Source of the DNA: JBBTWV01 sp038062615
Lineage (GTDB): Bacteria; Patescibacteriota; Gracilibacteria; UBA1369; UM-FILTER-53-11
Length of the DNA: 15,918 nucleotides
Reading direction: 5' to 3'
Assembly: GCA_038062615.1 (NCBI GenBank)
Contig: JBBTWV010000026.1
Location: 1 to 15,918 of the forward strand
Of the stretch, positions 1-7,237 are shown piece by piece. Numbering within the stretch: the stretch's first letter is position 1; every line of letters begins with the position of its first letter. Both the position numbers and the translations under genes were made by a program. The notes below the pieces were generated by a model. That model had not been told where the DNA came from and did no database searches. It saw nothing but the letters and a program-made list of their open reading frames with translations.

Positions 1-4
1 TTAT

Positions 5-18
5 GTGGTTATAACCAC
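5..18. promoter_or_regulatory. Perfect 14-bp palindrome, possible operator
   Basis: GTGGTTATAACCAC equals its own reverse complement over all 14 positions. It lies at the window edge, about 160 bp before recA, and the gene to its left is not visible. It could be a repressor site for a neighbour outside the window. It differs from the palindrome in the recA promoter. A function cannot be assigned. Confidence 0.25.
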
Positions 19-123
19 TGTACCTTCCCCACCTTTAAGAGACTAATCGCCAGAAAAATTTCATAAACGTATGGTAAAAGAACTGCAAAACATGTTTTTT
101 GTTTATTTGTAAATATAAAAATA

Positions 124-152
124 TTGACTATGAGTGTACGCTCACATAAACT
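124..152 (+). promoter_or_regulatory. recA promoter with embedded operator-like palindrome
   Basis: TTGACT (124-129) is a good -35 box and TAAACT (147-152) a fair -10 box at 17-bp spacing; CATAAA (145-150) is an alternative -10. Between them lies TGAGTGTACGCTCA (131-144), whose half-sites TGAGTGT and TGAGCGT form a near-perfect inverted repeat (12 of 14 positions symmetric). A repressor bound there would block RNA polymerase. The same motif with one change occurs before the last gene of the window (15426-15439). It does not look like the E. coli (CTG-N8-CAG) or Bacillus (GAAC-N4-GTTC) LexA boxes. That it is the SOS operator of this lineage is inference. Confidence 0.6.
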
Positions 153-180
153 GCAATTACTTTATTAACTTATTTATTTT

Positions 181-1254
181 ATGGCACCAGTATCGGAAAG
201 AAAAAAGGCGCTGGACCTTGCGCTCGCTCAAATAGAAAAGAATTTTGGGAAAGGTTCCATTATGAAGATGGGGGATTCAAAGCGGCTCCCTATTGAGACC
301 ATCTCAACGGGTTCGATTTCTCTGGACCTTGCTCTTGGCGGAGGCATTCCTCGAGGTCGCGTGTGTGAAATTTACGGTCCTGAGTCTTCAGGAAAGACGA
401 CGTTAACGCTCCATATTATTGCCGAGGCTCAGCGTAAAGGAGGCCAGTGTGCTTTTATTGATGCAGAACATGCGCTTGATCCTGAATATGCCAAACGGAT
501 TGGGGTGGATATGAATAATCTCTTGGTCTCTCAGCCGGATAGCGGAGAACAAGCCTTAGAAATTACCGAGACCTTAGTAAGGTCCAATGCCATTGATGTT
601 ATTGTTATTGATTCCGTGGCGGCGCTTACGCCTAAGGCAGAAATTGAAGGGGATATGGGTGACAGCCACATGGGACTTCAGGCACGTCTTATGAGCCAGG
701 CTTTGCGTAAACTCACGGGCTCCATAAGTAAGTCCAAGACGTCCGTGATTTTCATCAATCAGATCCGTATGAAGATTGGAATTATGTTCGGCAATCCGGA
801 AACTACCACCGGTGGCCACGCCCTCAAGTTTTATTCTTCCGTGAGAATGGACATTCGCTCTATTGGTAAGATTGAAGATGCCTCGGTTACCGATCACAAA
901 GAAATTGTGGGTATTCGCGCCAGGGTAAAAATTGTAAAGAACAAAATTGCTCCGCCATTTAAGACGGCTGAGTTCGACATCATGTATAATAAAGGGATCT
1001 CCTTTGTAGGTGATCTTCTGGATCTTGGAGTGAAATATGAACGAATCCACAAGAGCGGAGCCTTCTATAGTTATGGTGATACCAAGCTTGGCCAGGGGCG
1101 TGAGGGTGCTAAGGGCTTCCTCATGGGAAATGAGAAGGTTGCTAAGGCTATTGAGGTGGACATACGCAAATTTTTAGCAGCTCCGCCGGTTTTAGCGACG
1201 GCAGGTACCGAGGGAGTAGAAGAAGTTGAAGAGGAGGACGAGGACGAAGAATAG
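181..1254 (+). CDS. recA: RecA recombinase
   Basis: This 357-residue protein polymerises on single-stranded DNA, drives ATP-dependent strand exchange and, in bacteria with LexA, acts as co-protease for LexA self-cleavage. Visible hallmarks are Walker A GPESSGKTT (66-74), the catalytic glutamate E96 in FIDAEHALD, a Walker B strand ending IVIDS (141-145), DNA-binding loop L1 (about 157-165) and loop L2 starting at FINQIR with GNPETTTGG (about 204-212). The last 11 residues are almost all Asp/Glu, the usual RecA regulatory tail. Length is typical for the family. The ATG is preceded by an A/T-rich leader without a Shine-Dalgarno sequence. recX follows after a short gap, so the two are probably one transcript under the operator-bearing promoter upstream. 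Confidence 0.98.
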   Translation: MAPVSERKKALDLALAQIEKNFGKGSIMKMGDSKRLPIETISTGSISLDLALGGGIPRGRVCEIYGPESSGKTTLTLHIIAEAQRKGGQCAFIDAEHALDPEYAKRIGVDMNNLLVSQPDSGEQALEITETLVRSNAIDVIVIDSVAALTPKAEIEGDMGDSHMGLQARLMSQALRKLTGSISKSKTSVIFINQIRMKIGIMFGNPETTTGGHALKFYSSVRMDIRSIGKIEDASVTDHKEIVGIRARVKIVKNKIAPPFKTAEFDIMYNKGISFVGDLLDLGVKYERIHKSGAFYSYGDTKLGQGREGAKGFLMGNEKVAKAIEVDIRKFLAAPPVLATAGTEGVEEVEEEDEDEE

Positions 1255-1279
1255 GCGATGATGTCATTGCGAGTTTCGC

Positions 1280-1786
1280 ATGGCAGGACTTCCTTGTGTG
1301 ATTATCTCTATGCGTAATCCTTATCAATCCCTCCTCAACTATTCATTTTGGCTTTTAGGCCGCAAGGCGTACACCGAATCTGAGTTACTCACGCGGCTTA
1401 AAAGAAGAGGAGAGAAGGTTAAACTTCCAGATCTTGAACAGACGGTTGCTCAAGTAATGTTGCGTCTCACGGAGCTTAACTACATCAATGACGACAAAAT
1501 TTTAGAAAATTATTTTGAGTACCGGCTTGCGGCAAAACCCGTGGGCCGGTATTTCTTTTTAAACGAAATGAGACGGCGGGGAATATCTTCCAAAAAAGCC
1601 GCTGCCGCCTGGGATAAACGCCGTATTGAAGAAAAGTCTTTAGCGCTTGCCTTAGTGGAGTCTCATAATCGCCAACTTGCCGGTCTGCCCCTTCTTAAAA
1701 AGAAGAAGAAAATTGCCAGTTTATTGGCAAGCCGAGGTTTCTCTTCGGATGTTGTATGGGGGATTTTAGGCGCGGCCAGCTCTTGA
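1280..1786 (+). CDS. recX: RecX-family regulator of RecA
   Basis: This predicted all-helical protein of up to 168 residues matches RecX, which binds RecA filaments and limits their activity. The family-like features are the N-terminal helix-turn with RKAYTESELLTRLKRRG, the segment reading LTELNYINDDKI (RecX consensus: L...g.idD..fa) and RYFFLNEMRRRGI (consensus: G...i...L..kGI). Start choice is open: ATG 1280, or ATG 1310, which gives 158 residues beginning MRNPYQSLLNYSFWLL and fits the family better. Neither start has a Shine-Dalgarno sequence. It sits 25-55 bp behind recA, the classic recA-recX arrangement, so co-transcription is likely. The stop codon lies inside the -35 box of the next promoter. 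Confidence 0.88.
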   Translation: MAGLPCVIISMRNPYQSLLNYSFWLLGRKAYTESELLTRLKRRGEKVKLPDLEQTVAQVMLRLTELNYINDDKILENYFEYRLAAKPVGRYFFLNEMRRRGISSKKAAAAWDKRRIEEKSLALALVESHNRQLAGLPLLKKKKKIASLLASRGFSSDVVWGILGAASS

Positions 1787-1811
1787 CAAATAAGCATCTA
1801 TGCAGTAGAGT
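1783..1811 (+). promoter_or_regulatory. Strong sigma70-type promoter at the recX stop codon
   Basis: A perfect -35 box TTGACA (1783-1788) is followed after exactly 17 bp by TAGAGT (1806-1811). The -35 overlaps the TGA stop of recX. The predicted transcript start, about 1818, is 3 nt before an ATG at 1821, so a leaderless or nearly leaderless message is expected. It drives the cysteine-rich protein gene. Confidence 0.65.
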
Positions 1812-1820
1812 CGCTGCTCT

Positions 1821-1913
1821 ATGAAGCCTTTCTTGGATGGATTTGACGGAGTCGAAAGGGCTGTAGCTATATGTGCTATGGCTGTTTGGATCGTTATCCC
1901 TCATAGCGGCTGA
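1821..1913 (+). other. Short open frame giving the N-terminal anchor of the Cys-rich protein (separate frame)
   Basis: ATG 1821 opens a 30-codon frame ending in TGA 1911-1913. It encodes MKPFLDGFDGVERA followed by a hydrophobic run AVAICAMAVWIVIP. The ATG stands 9 nt behind the -10 box, the spacing seen at other starts in this window. Removing one C from the CCC run at 1898-1900 joins this frame to the downstream cysteine-rich frame and yields one uninterrupted membrane helix (AVAICAMAVWIVILIAADIA). It is therefore probably the true N-terminus of the next gene, separated by a one-base indel, rather than an independent peptide. Confidence 0.45.
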
Positions 1914-2358
1914 TATTGCACGCAGGGTGTCTGAGGCGGTTGGTACTCATAGTGTGGTGCATCCTCCTCGTAGGATTTCAGAGTCACCTCAAACTCAAAT
2001 AAATCTTGCTCAAAGTGATTGCCCTGGAATGTTGCGTACCATTGGCGATGAGACATGTTGTCTGGAGATAAAAGGTCTTGCTGATAGCTTTGCTGGAAAG
2101 TTGAAATTATGCTGCGGCCCTAGTTCGGGTGGGGATTGCAAAAAGCTTACTGGACAGGAAATTGAAGACATTATTGTCGCTGATAATAATACTGGTAAAC
2201 GCAAGTGTTCTTCGGGCGATGGAATATTGCTATCTCCACGCGGGTCTCCAAGTAAAGATGTGTGTATAACATTGCAAGGTCAAGGAGACGACGTTGCTAT
2301 CAATTTTTGCACCGAGCCTCCTGGCGATGTTTATTGTATAAAGCTTACCGTTGAATGA
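1873..2358 (+). CDS. Cysteine-rich, probably membrane-anchored or secreted protein with two repeats; function unknown
   Basis: I do not recognise this family. Read from GTG 1873 it is 161 residues; fused to the frame starting at ATG 1821 it would be about 178. A hydrophobic N-terminus is followed by a polar linker and a domain with ten cysteines (residues 50, 62, 63, 80, 81, 89, 112, 131, 146, 155). Two segments look like an internal duplication: residues 62-93 and 131-159. Both show C-x-hydrophobic strand, a G..D..A turn, a hydrophobic strand ending in Cys, a Pro/Gly turn, then a Cys exactly 9 positions after the previous one and K-L-T. Many paired cysteines behind an anchor suggest a disulfide-stabilised extracytoplasmic domain; this is inference. 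It has its own strong promoter. The nusA gene follows about 100 bp downstream. Confidence 0.6.
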   Translation: MLWLFGSLSLIAADIARRVSEAVGTHSVVHPPRRISESPQTQINLAQSDCPGMLRTIGDETCCLEIKGLADSFAGKLKLCCGPSSGGDCKKLTGQEIEDIIVADNNTGKRKCSSGDGILLSPRGSPSKDVCITLQGQGDDVAINFCTEPPGDVYCIKLTVE

Positions 2359-2462
2359 TACGGTGTAACTCTATTTTAGATTGCCATGAAGGAGAAAAAT
2401 CTGTATCTTAGAGCCATAGGATAAGTAATAATCCTGGTTTTTCTATATCTTTTTTTCTTTCT

Positions 2463-3743
2463 ATGTTGTCTCCATTTCTTGCCGCTATCAATCAGTTGGC
2501 CGATGAAAAAAATCTTCCCCGTGAGGTAGTTGTTGATACGGTGAAGGCCGCTTTGCGTGCCGCTTACCGCAAAGACTACGGTACTCGTGACCAAAATGTG
2601 GAAGTAGATTTGGATGATAAATCTGGGAATATTGCCGTTTTTGTGGTTAAGGATGTCGTTAAAAAGGTTGAGCTGGAAGATCAGCAGATGACCGTTGCTG
2701 ATGCCAAAAAATACAAGCCTGACGCCGCAATTGGTGATGTTATTCGTATGGATGTTACTCCCGTCGGTTATGGCCGCATTGCGGCGCAATCAGCCAAACA
2801 GGTTATTATTCAACGTTTGCAAGAAGCCGAACGCGAGCTTATGTATCAGACCTTCAAAGATCGCGAAAACGAACTCCTTAATGCGTTGGTTCACCGCGTA
2901 GAGCGGAATCAGGTTTATATAGACCTAGATCGCGTGACGGCGGTGTTGTCGCCGGACCAGCAAATTCCTGGCGAGCGTTATTTTGGCGGACAGAGAATCA
3001 AAATTTATTTGGATAAAGTTATTAAGACCACGAAAGGACCTCAGCTCCTTATTTCTCGGACTCACCCTCAACTCGTGCGTAAACTTTTGGAATTAGAAAT
3101 TCCAGAGATCAAGGCCGGAGTGGTAGAGGTAAAGGCCATTGCGCGTTCTCCCGGAGTTCGCTGCAAGATCGCCGTTTCCTCTAACGATCCAAAAGTAGAT
3201 CCGATTGGTTCCTGCGTAGGTCAAAAGGGAGTACGCGTGCAAAATGTCACTGAAGAGCTCAATGGTGAGCGCATAGATGTGATCCAGTGGCATCAGGATG
3301 CCCAAAAATTTATTCAGGCGGCGCTTTCTCCCGCCAAAATTTTCCATATTAAAATTGATGAAAACATCAGGCGTGCTTCGGTTTATGTGAATCAAGATCA
3401 ACGGCCGTTGGCCATCGGCAAACAGGGGCAAAATGTGCGATTGGCGTCACAACTTTCTGGTTATGAAATTGACATCCTTGATGTGAAAGATCTTCCTGAA
3501 GGTTCTATTACTGAATCCGGGACGGTTGCCGCACCTATGGTTCAGCCTAAGGAAAAGGAACATGTGGTTAAGATCCAAGATCTTGAAGGTCTCACGGCTG
3601 ATTTGGTGGCCAAACTTGCCGCTGCTAATCTTACGGAGGTGGAACAGCTCAAGGGACTTGCCGCCAAGGACATTGCGTCCATTGAGGGTATTGATGAAGC
3701 CGGTGCTCAGCGTATTGCGGATGCCGTGAAGAAGGTAAAATAA
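2463..3743 (+). CDS. nusA: Transcription termination/antitermination factor NusA
   Basis: NusA binds RNA polymerase and nascent RNA and modulates pausing, termination and antitermination. Domains in order over 426 residues: polymerase-binding N-terminal domain (1-130, including AALRAAYRKDYG), S1 domain (about 134-200), KH1 (about 221-290, with GxxG-type VGQKG near 252-256) and KH2 (about 295-345, with IGKQG near 318-322). A C-terminal helix-hairpin-helix-like domain (about 370-426, GLTADLVAKLAAANLTEVEQ) ends the protein. Length is normal for one such C-terminal unit. No Shine-Dalgarno sequence precedes ATG 2463; the upstream stretch is T/C-rich. The usual neighbours rimP and infB are absent on both sides, so the common rimP-nusA-infB operon is broken here. 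The C-terminal assignment is less certain than the rest. Confidence 0.97.
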   Translation: MLSPFLAAINQLADEKNLPREVVVDTVKAALRAAYRKDYGTRDQNVEVDLDDKSGNIAVFVVKDVVKKVELEDQQMTVADAKKYKPDAAIGDVIRMDVTPVGYGRIAAQSAKQVIIQRLQEAERELMYQTFKDRENELLNALVHRVERNQVYIDLDRVTAVLSPDQQIPGERYFGGQRIKIYLDKVIKTTKGPQLLISRTHPQLVRKLLELEIPEIKAGVVEVKAIARSPGVRCKIAVSSNDPKVDPIGSCVGQKGVRVQNVTEELNGERIDVIQWHQDAQKFIQAALSPAKIFHIKIDENIRRASVYVNQDQRPLAIGKQGQNVRLASQLSGYEIDILDVKDLPEGSITESGTVAAPMVQPKEKEHVVKIQDLEGLTADLVAKLAAANLTEVEQLKGLAAKDIASIEGIDEAGAQRIADAVKKVK

Positions 3744-3769
3744 GTAATTGTGTAACAGGCATCAATGAG

Positions 3770-3877
3770 TTGCGTTTCAACGGGTATGATTATGCTATTT
3801 TGAAAGCTCAAAGGGAAGGTCACTATGATATTGATTGCGACGGTGCTCGTGCGGCGCAAGTTACGATAGAGCCGTAA
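3770..3877 (+). pseudogene. Short open stretch after nusA, possibly a gene remnant
   Basis: Past the nusA stop, one plus-strand frame stays open from within the nusA tail (about 3696) to TAA 3875-3877. It would encode a composition-normal peptide containing NGYDYAILKAQREGHYDIDC. There is no ATG; the only plausible start is TTG 3770, giving 35 residues. The absence of a start, promoter or Shine-Dalgarno sequence suggests the 3' remnant of a lost gene, or chance. I cannot name a parent family. Confidence 0.2.
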
Positions 3878-3881
3878 ATAT

Positions 3882-4589
3882 TTATTTTCGACGATTATGA
3901 TGGTGGGAATATCCTCTACCGAGTTTTGTTGGTTGAGTACGAAAAGAACTGCCTCTATGAATCTTATGAGCTGCTTCGTTTTGTGGCGCGTATGATCTTT
4001 TTCGAGGTAATTTTTGTTCTATTTCTAAAGGTACGCCTGGAGGATTTTGATTCCAAAGTATGCTGAGTATTTTTATAAGATATGCTGATTTGAGGGCGGC
4101 GACGATCTCAAATCTTTCCTTGATACCCAAAGGATTCACAAACGGTTCTTCAAATAATGGTGATTCATCATTCTCCTGTAAAGGAAGTGGAAGCTCTCTC
4201 TGGTGAAGATCATCTGCCACAGTTGATCCTGTAAAATCCACTTCGCCTTCATTGTGGCCATCAGTACCATCGAGCTCAGCAAAACTTGTGTTTGAAGCTT
4301 CGTTGTCGTTACTGAGTGTTACGGCACAAGCTTCTGGTGTACGTGAAGTGGTTGGCTCGAGTGGCTTTAATGGTTCGTCTGGACTTGGTGCTCCGACATG
4401 AGCTGTTGGAGTATGGAGAGATTCTAATAATTGAAGGCTGCCTTCTCCTAAGATGAGCGAGGCACTTGCAATGAAAACAGCATGCCTCAATCGTTCAACT
4501 CTGTAAGGAGATGGTGAGTTGAGTATGCTAGGCGTTGCCTCTGGTCGTATTATTTTTTGGCTCGAAGGAATTTCATCATTTTGTGACAT
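3882..4589 (-). CDS. Hypothetical protein, 235 aa, charge-segregated; function unknown
   Basis: No family is recognised. The frame covers the whole interval between nusA and pilB on the opposite strand, and no competing long frame exists there. A near-consensus promoter (TTGACA, 16 bp, TACAAT; plus-strand 4599-4626) points at it, with the -10 only 9 nt from the ATG. The protein has a Ser/Pro-rich N-terminus, a short hydrophobic helix around residues 36-48 too short for a confident membrane span, and an acidic Ser/Thr/Glu-rich region (about 98-150). A predicted helix follows around 160-179, then a strongly basic tail (193-235) ending SHHHNRRK. Acidic-middle, basic-end proteins often bind nucleic acid or protein partners, but nothing here proves it. 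No terminator is visible at its 3' end facing nusA. Confidence 0.6.
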   Translation of the reverse strand: MSQNDEIPSSQKIIRPEATPSILNSPSPYRVERLRHAVFIASASLILGEGSLQLLESLHTPTAHVGAPSPDEPLKPLEPTTSRTPEACAVTLSNDNEASNTSFAELDGTDGHNEGEVDFTGSTVADDLHQRELPLPLQENDESPLFEEPFVNPLGIKERFEIVAALKSAYLIKILSILWNQNPPGVPLEIEQKLPRKRSYAPQNEAAHKIHRGSSFRTQPTKLGRGYSHHHNRRK

Positions 4590-4598
4590 AAGATGTAT

Positions 4599-4626
4599 AT
4601 TGTATACATATTTGGCATTTTGTCAA
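4599..4626 (-). promoter_or_regulatory. Promoter of the minus-strand hypothetical gene
   Basis: Read on the minus strand: TTGACA (complement of 4621-4626), 16 bp, TACAAT (complement of 4599-4604). Both boxes are near consensus. The predicted start of transcription lies within a few nucleotides of the ATG at 4589, so the message should be leaderless or nearly so. It is divergent from the pilB promoter about 70 bp away. Confidence 0.6.
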
Positions 4627-4673
4627 GTATATTCGAAGTGCTATTGATCCAGTGTCCGTCCTGTCCCGGAGGG

Positions 4674-4702
4674 TTTTCAACGAGCCCCTTTTATGGTAAA
4701 AT
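4674..4702 (+). promoter_or_regulatory. Probable pilB promoter
   Basis: A weak -35 TTTTCA (4674-4679), 17 bp, and TAAAAT (4697-4702) preceded by TGG (an extended -10 look). The -10 ends 13 nt before ATG 4716. This supports 4716 over the far-upstream ATG at 4593 as the pilB start. Confidence 0.45.
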
Positions 4703-4715
4703 AGAAAGATTCAAT

Positions 4716-6365
4716 ATGGCTGATAATACCCAAAATACAGCGGCACGGGATGAGGCACTCACGAACATTAATCGCGGGCTAGAGGAGAATGTCACTAAGG
4801 AGCGTGCTAACTATTTAAAACTGCCATACATTGATGTGGGAATTTTTCCTATTAACCCGGATCTTTTGCATTTGGTTTCGCCGGAAGATGCCAAGCGCGC
4901 CATGCTTATGCCGTTTTTTAAGAATGGCAAAAAGTTGAGGGTGGCGGCGGCAAATCCTACGCGAGCGGAGGCGCGGGAAGTGATAAAAAATATTGAGTCG
5001 CGCGGATATGAAGTGCAGATTAATTTGGCTTCCAACGCCAGTGTCACGGAGGCTTTTCGGCATTACGTTTCGGAGCAGTATCGCGCTACGGAAGAAGTAA
5101 AAAATGTAGTGACTCAGGAAGAAATTCATTATGAAAAAGAGCTCGAAAATCTAGCAAAGTTAAAAGAAACATTGGCAACCTTGCCGGCAGAGGAGGCTTT
5201 GAATTTTTTGCATGTTTCGGCCATTAAAGCCGGTGCGTCGGATATTCACTATCAGCCCGAAGAAACGGCTTGCACCCTGCGTTTTCGTATTGATGGCGTG
5301 CTGCATGATGTCTTTGAAATCAGCCGCGATGTGTACGAGCATTTGGCAAGTCAGCTCAAATATAAATCCAATATGAAGTTAAATGTGGCCAACGTGCCGC
5401 AGGATGGGCGTTTTCGTTTTATTGTGAATGATCGCAAGATTGATGTGCGTGTGGCGTCTTTGCCAACGGAATTTGGCGAGTCTTTTGTCTGCCGTATTTT
5501 GGATAGTGGTAAACATTTTGCCACGTTTGAAGAATTGGGATTTTGCGGACGCTCGCTTACTATCTTGCAAAAAAGTGCGGAGTTATCGCAGGGTATGGTG
5601 CTGGTGACGGGGCCTACGAGCTCAGGAAAAACGACCACGCTTTATGTGCTCCTTACGGATTTTAATAAGCCCGAGTTGAAGGTTATTACCCTGGAAGATC
5701 CTATTGAATATCACCTCAAGGGCATTACGCAGAGCCAGATGGATGAGAAGCATGGATATAACTTTTCTGCTGGTTTACGCTCCATTTTGCGTCAGGATCC
5801 GGACGTGGTGATGATCGGTGAAATTCGTGATTTGGAAACGGCTGAGGTGTCTACCCAAGCGGCGCTTACGGGTCACGTCTTGCTCTCTACGCTCCATACC
5901 AACAGCGCGGTGGATACGATTCCCCGTCTGATGACTATTGGCGTTCCGAGTTTTATGATCGCTCCGGCGCTTTCGGTGATTGTGGCGCAGCGCTTAGTAC
6001 GTCGGCTTTGCCAGTGCAGTGAGGATCGAGAAATAACCGCTGAGGAGCGTGCATCTTTTGAAAAAACGCTCAAGGATATTGTTGCTGTGGATCCAACGAG
6101 CGTCGTACAAATTCCAGAAAAAATTAAAAAACCGAAGGGCTGCGAGCTGTGTAGTGTAACAGGATTCCGTGGACAGATGGTGGTTTCGGAAGTGCTTTCG
6201 GTGGATGATGAAATTGAGGATGCTATTTTGAAAAATAAATCCGCACCGGAAATTTTTGCGATTGCTCGTCGCAAAGGAATGATTACGTTGGCGGAAGATG
6301 GTGTTTTGAAAGTTCTCAAGGGGCAAACAACTCTGGAAGAACTTCATCGTGTTACCAACGCTTGA
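4716..6365 (+). CDS. pilB: PilB/GspE-family type IV pilus assembly ATPase
   Basis: This hexameric cytoplasmic ATPase powers pilus extension or type II-like secretion. From ATG 4716 it has 549 residues: an N-terminal MshEN/GspE_N domain (about 30-120), linker helices (130-160), and the N2-like domain (about 160-280, ASDIHYQ...RFRIDGVLHDVF). The RecA-like motor follows, with Walker A GPTSSGKTT (299-307), Asp box ITLEDPIEYH (about 324-333), Walker B DPDVVMIGEIRD (361-372) and His box TGHVLLSTLHTN (385-396). A tetracysteine zinc site is split as C432/C434 and C476/C479. The frame continues upstream to 4593, but that extension crosses the opposing promoter and its residues look non-coding. The 3' end overlaps dprA. 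Pilus extension and DNA uptake fit its neighbour dprA. Confidence 0.95.
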   Translation: MADNTQNTAARDEALTNINRGLEENVTKERANYLKLPYIDVGIFPINPDLLHLVSPEDAKRAMLMPFFKNGKKLRVAAANPTRAEAREVIKNIESRGYEVQINLASNASVTEAFRHYVSEQYRATEEVKNVVTQEEIHYEKELENLAKLKETLATLPAEEALNFLHVSAIKAGASDIHYQPEETACTLRFRIDGVLHDVFEISRDVYEHLASQLKYKSNMKLNVANVPQDGRFRFIVNDRKIDVRVASLPTEFGESFVCRILDSGKHFATFEELGFCGRSLTILQKSAELSQGMVLVTGPTSSGKTTTLYVLLTDFNKPELKVITLEDPIEYHLKGITQSQMDEKHGYNFSAGLRSILRQDPDVVMIGEIRDLETAEVSTQAALTGHVLLSTLHTNSAVDTIPRLMTIGVPSFMIAPALSVIVAQRLVRRLCQCSEDREITAEERASFEKTLKDIVAVDPTSVVQIPEKIKKPKGCELCSVTGFRGQMVVSEVLSVDDEIEDAILKNKSAPEIFAIARRKGMITLAEDGVLKVLKGQTTLEELHRVTNA

Positions 6366-7237
6366 GCTCCGGAAATTTTCACGAGTCCTTTGAGTTCTAA
6401 AAACGAAAGAAGGGTATTTATGCGTGCGGTGGGGAGTTCGGTTTCGGCTACCAGTTCATCTACCGAGCGCGGTGATTTTTGCAGAAGTGAGTAGATGGCT
6501 TCTTCATCTGCATTTAAAAGGCTGGCGCCGGGGATTTTGTTTTTGCTCTGGGCTGCATGAAGAGGGAGAGTAATGCCGCTGAGTTCGAGATATTTGAAAA
6601 TGTCGTCCAAGCATGTTACGGGAAAGGCTTTGCTATCGCGTATGAGCCGGTTTCCGCCAAGGCTTGCTTCTTGGGTAATATTGGCTGGAAGGGCAAAAAC
6701 ATCGCGGTTATATTCTAGTGCCAAGCGAGCGGTGATGAGCGCTCCGGATTTTTCCGGCGCTTCAATAACTAAGGTAGCCAATGACATGCCGGCAATAATT
6801 CGGTTTCTTTGAGGAAAAGTTCCGGCGCGGGCTTCAAAATTATCTTCATATTCAGTAAGAATGGTGCCATTTTTTTGGATCTCATTTGCGAGTGGAATAT
6901 TACATGGCGGTGAAATGTTATGAAGTCCCGAGCCCAACACCGCGGTAGTTTTCCCACCGGCATCCAAAGCTGCTTGGTGCGCGATGGCATCAATTCCGTA
7001 GGCCAGGCCACTCACAATATGAAAGCCACCGCGCGTAAGGCCGGCGGTGAACTGTTTGGCCATTTGCTTGCCATAGGAGGTGGCGTGGCGCGTGCCAACC
7101 ACCGCAAAGAATGATTCGGCAGGACCTGGAGTTTGTCCCAAGAAAAAAAGTCGCTCCGGCGAATCCGAAATTTCACGCAGCAGGGGAGGATACATCGGAT
7201 TATTTTTCCAGATGATGGCGGATTTGGCTTGCGGCAT
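6344..7237 (-). CDS. dprA: DNA processing protein DprA (Smf)
   Basis: DprA binds incoming single-stranded DNA during natural transformation and loads RecA. The Rossmann-type core is clear: FFAVVGTRHATSYG (43-56), SGLAYGIDAIAH (76-87), TAVLGSGL (98-105), FPQRNRIIAGMS (141-152), EKSGALITARLALEYNRDVFALP (162-184) and GGNRLIRD (194-201). A winged-helix-like C-terminal domain covers about 240-297. The N-terminal SAM-like domain of some DprA proteins is missing. I place the start at ATG 7237 (297 residues): the family-like YPPLLREISDSPERLFFLG starts soon after, whereas extension to 7390 would run through a terminator and a tRNA-like element. A TATTAT -10-like box (complement of 7254-7259) lies 16 nt upstream. 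The last 22 bp overlap the convergent pilB tail. Confidence 0.95.
   Translation of the reverse strand: MPQAKSAIIWKNNPMYPPLLREISDSPERLFFLGQTPGPAESFFAVVGTRHATSYGKQMAKQFTAGLTRGGFHIVSGLAYGIDAIAHQAALDAGGKTTAVLGSGLHNISPPCNIPLANEIQKNGTILTEYEDNFEARAGTFPQRNRIIAGMSLATLVIEAPEKSGALITARLALEYNRDVFALPANITQEASLGGNRLIRDSKAFPVTCLDDIFKYLELSGITLPLHAAQSKNKIPGASLLNADEEAIYSLLQKSPRSVDELVAETELPTARINTLLSFLELKGLVKISGAQALVTR

Noticed and set aside
1..40. End of a minus-strand gene at the left edge (GEGTVVITT-stop)
   Set aside because: The frame has another stop only about 15 codons upstream, so it is probably chance.
574..1050. 158-residue minus-strand frame inside recA
   Set aside because: Shadow of recA; no promoter, no recognisable domain, and recA is certain.
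2347..2364. Hairpin ACCGT...ACGGT at the end of the Cys-rich gene as terminator
   Set aside because: Only 5 bp with an 8-nt loop and no T-tract.
2376..2789. 137-residue minus-strand frame across the nusA start
   Set aside because: Overlaps the conserved NusA N-terminus and the nusA upstream region; composition rich in Asn/His/Ile as expected for an antisense shadow.
4593..4715. Upstream extension of pilB to ATG 4593
   Set aside because: It would place the start inside the opposing promoter, and the extra 41 residues do not fit the family; ATG 4716 follows a promoter directly.
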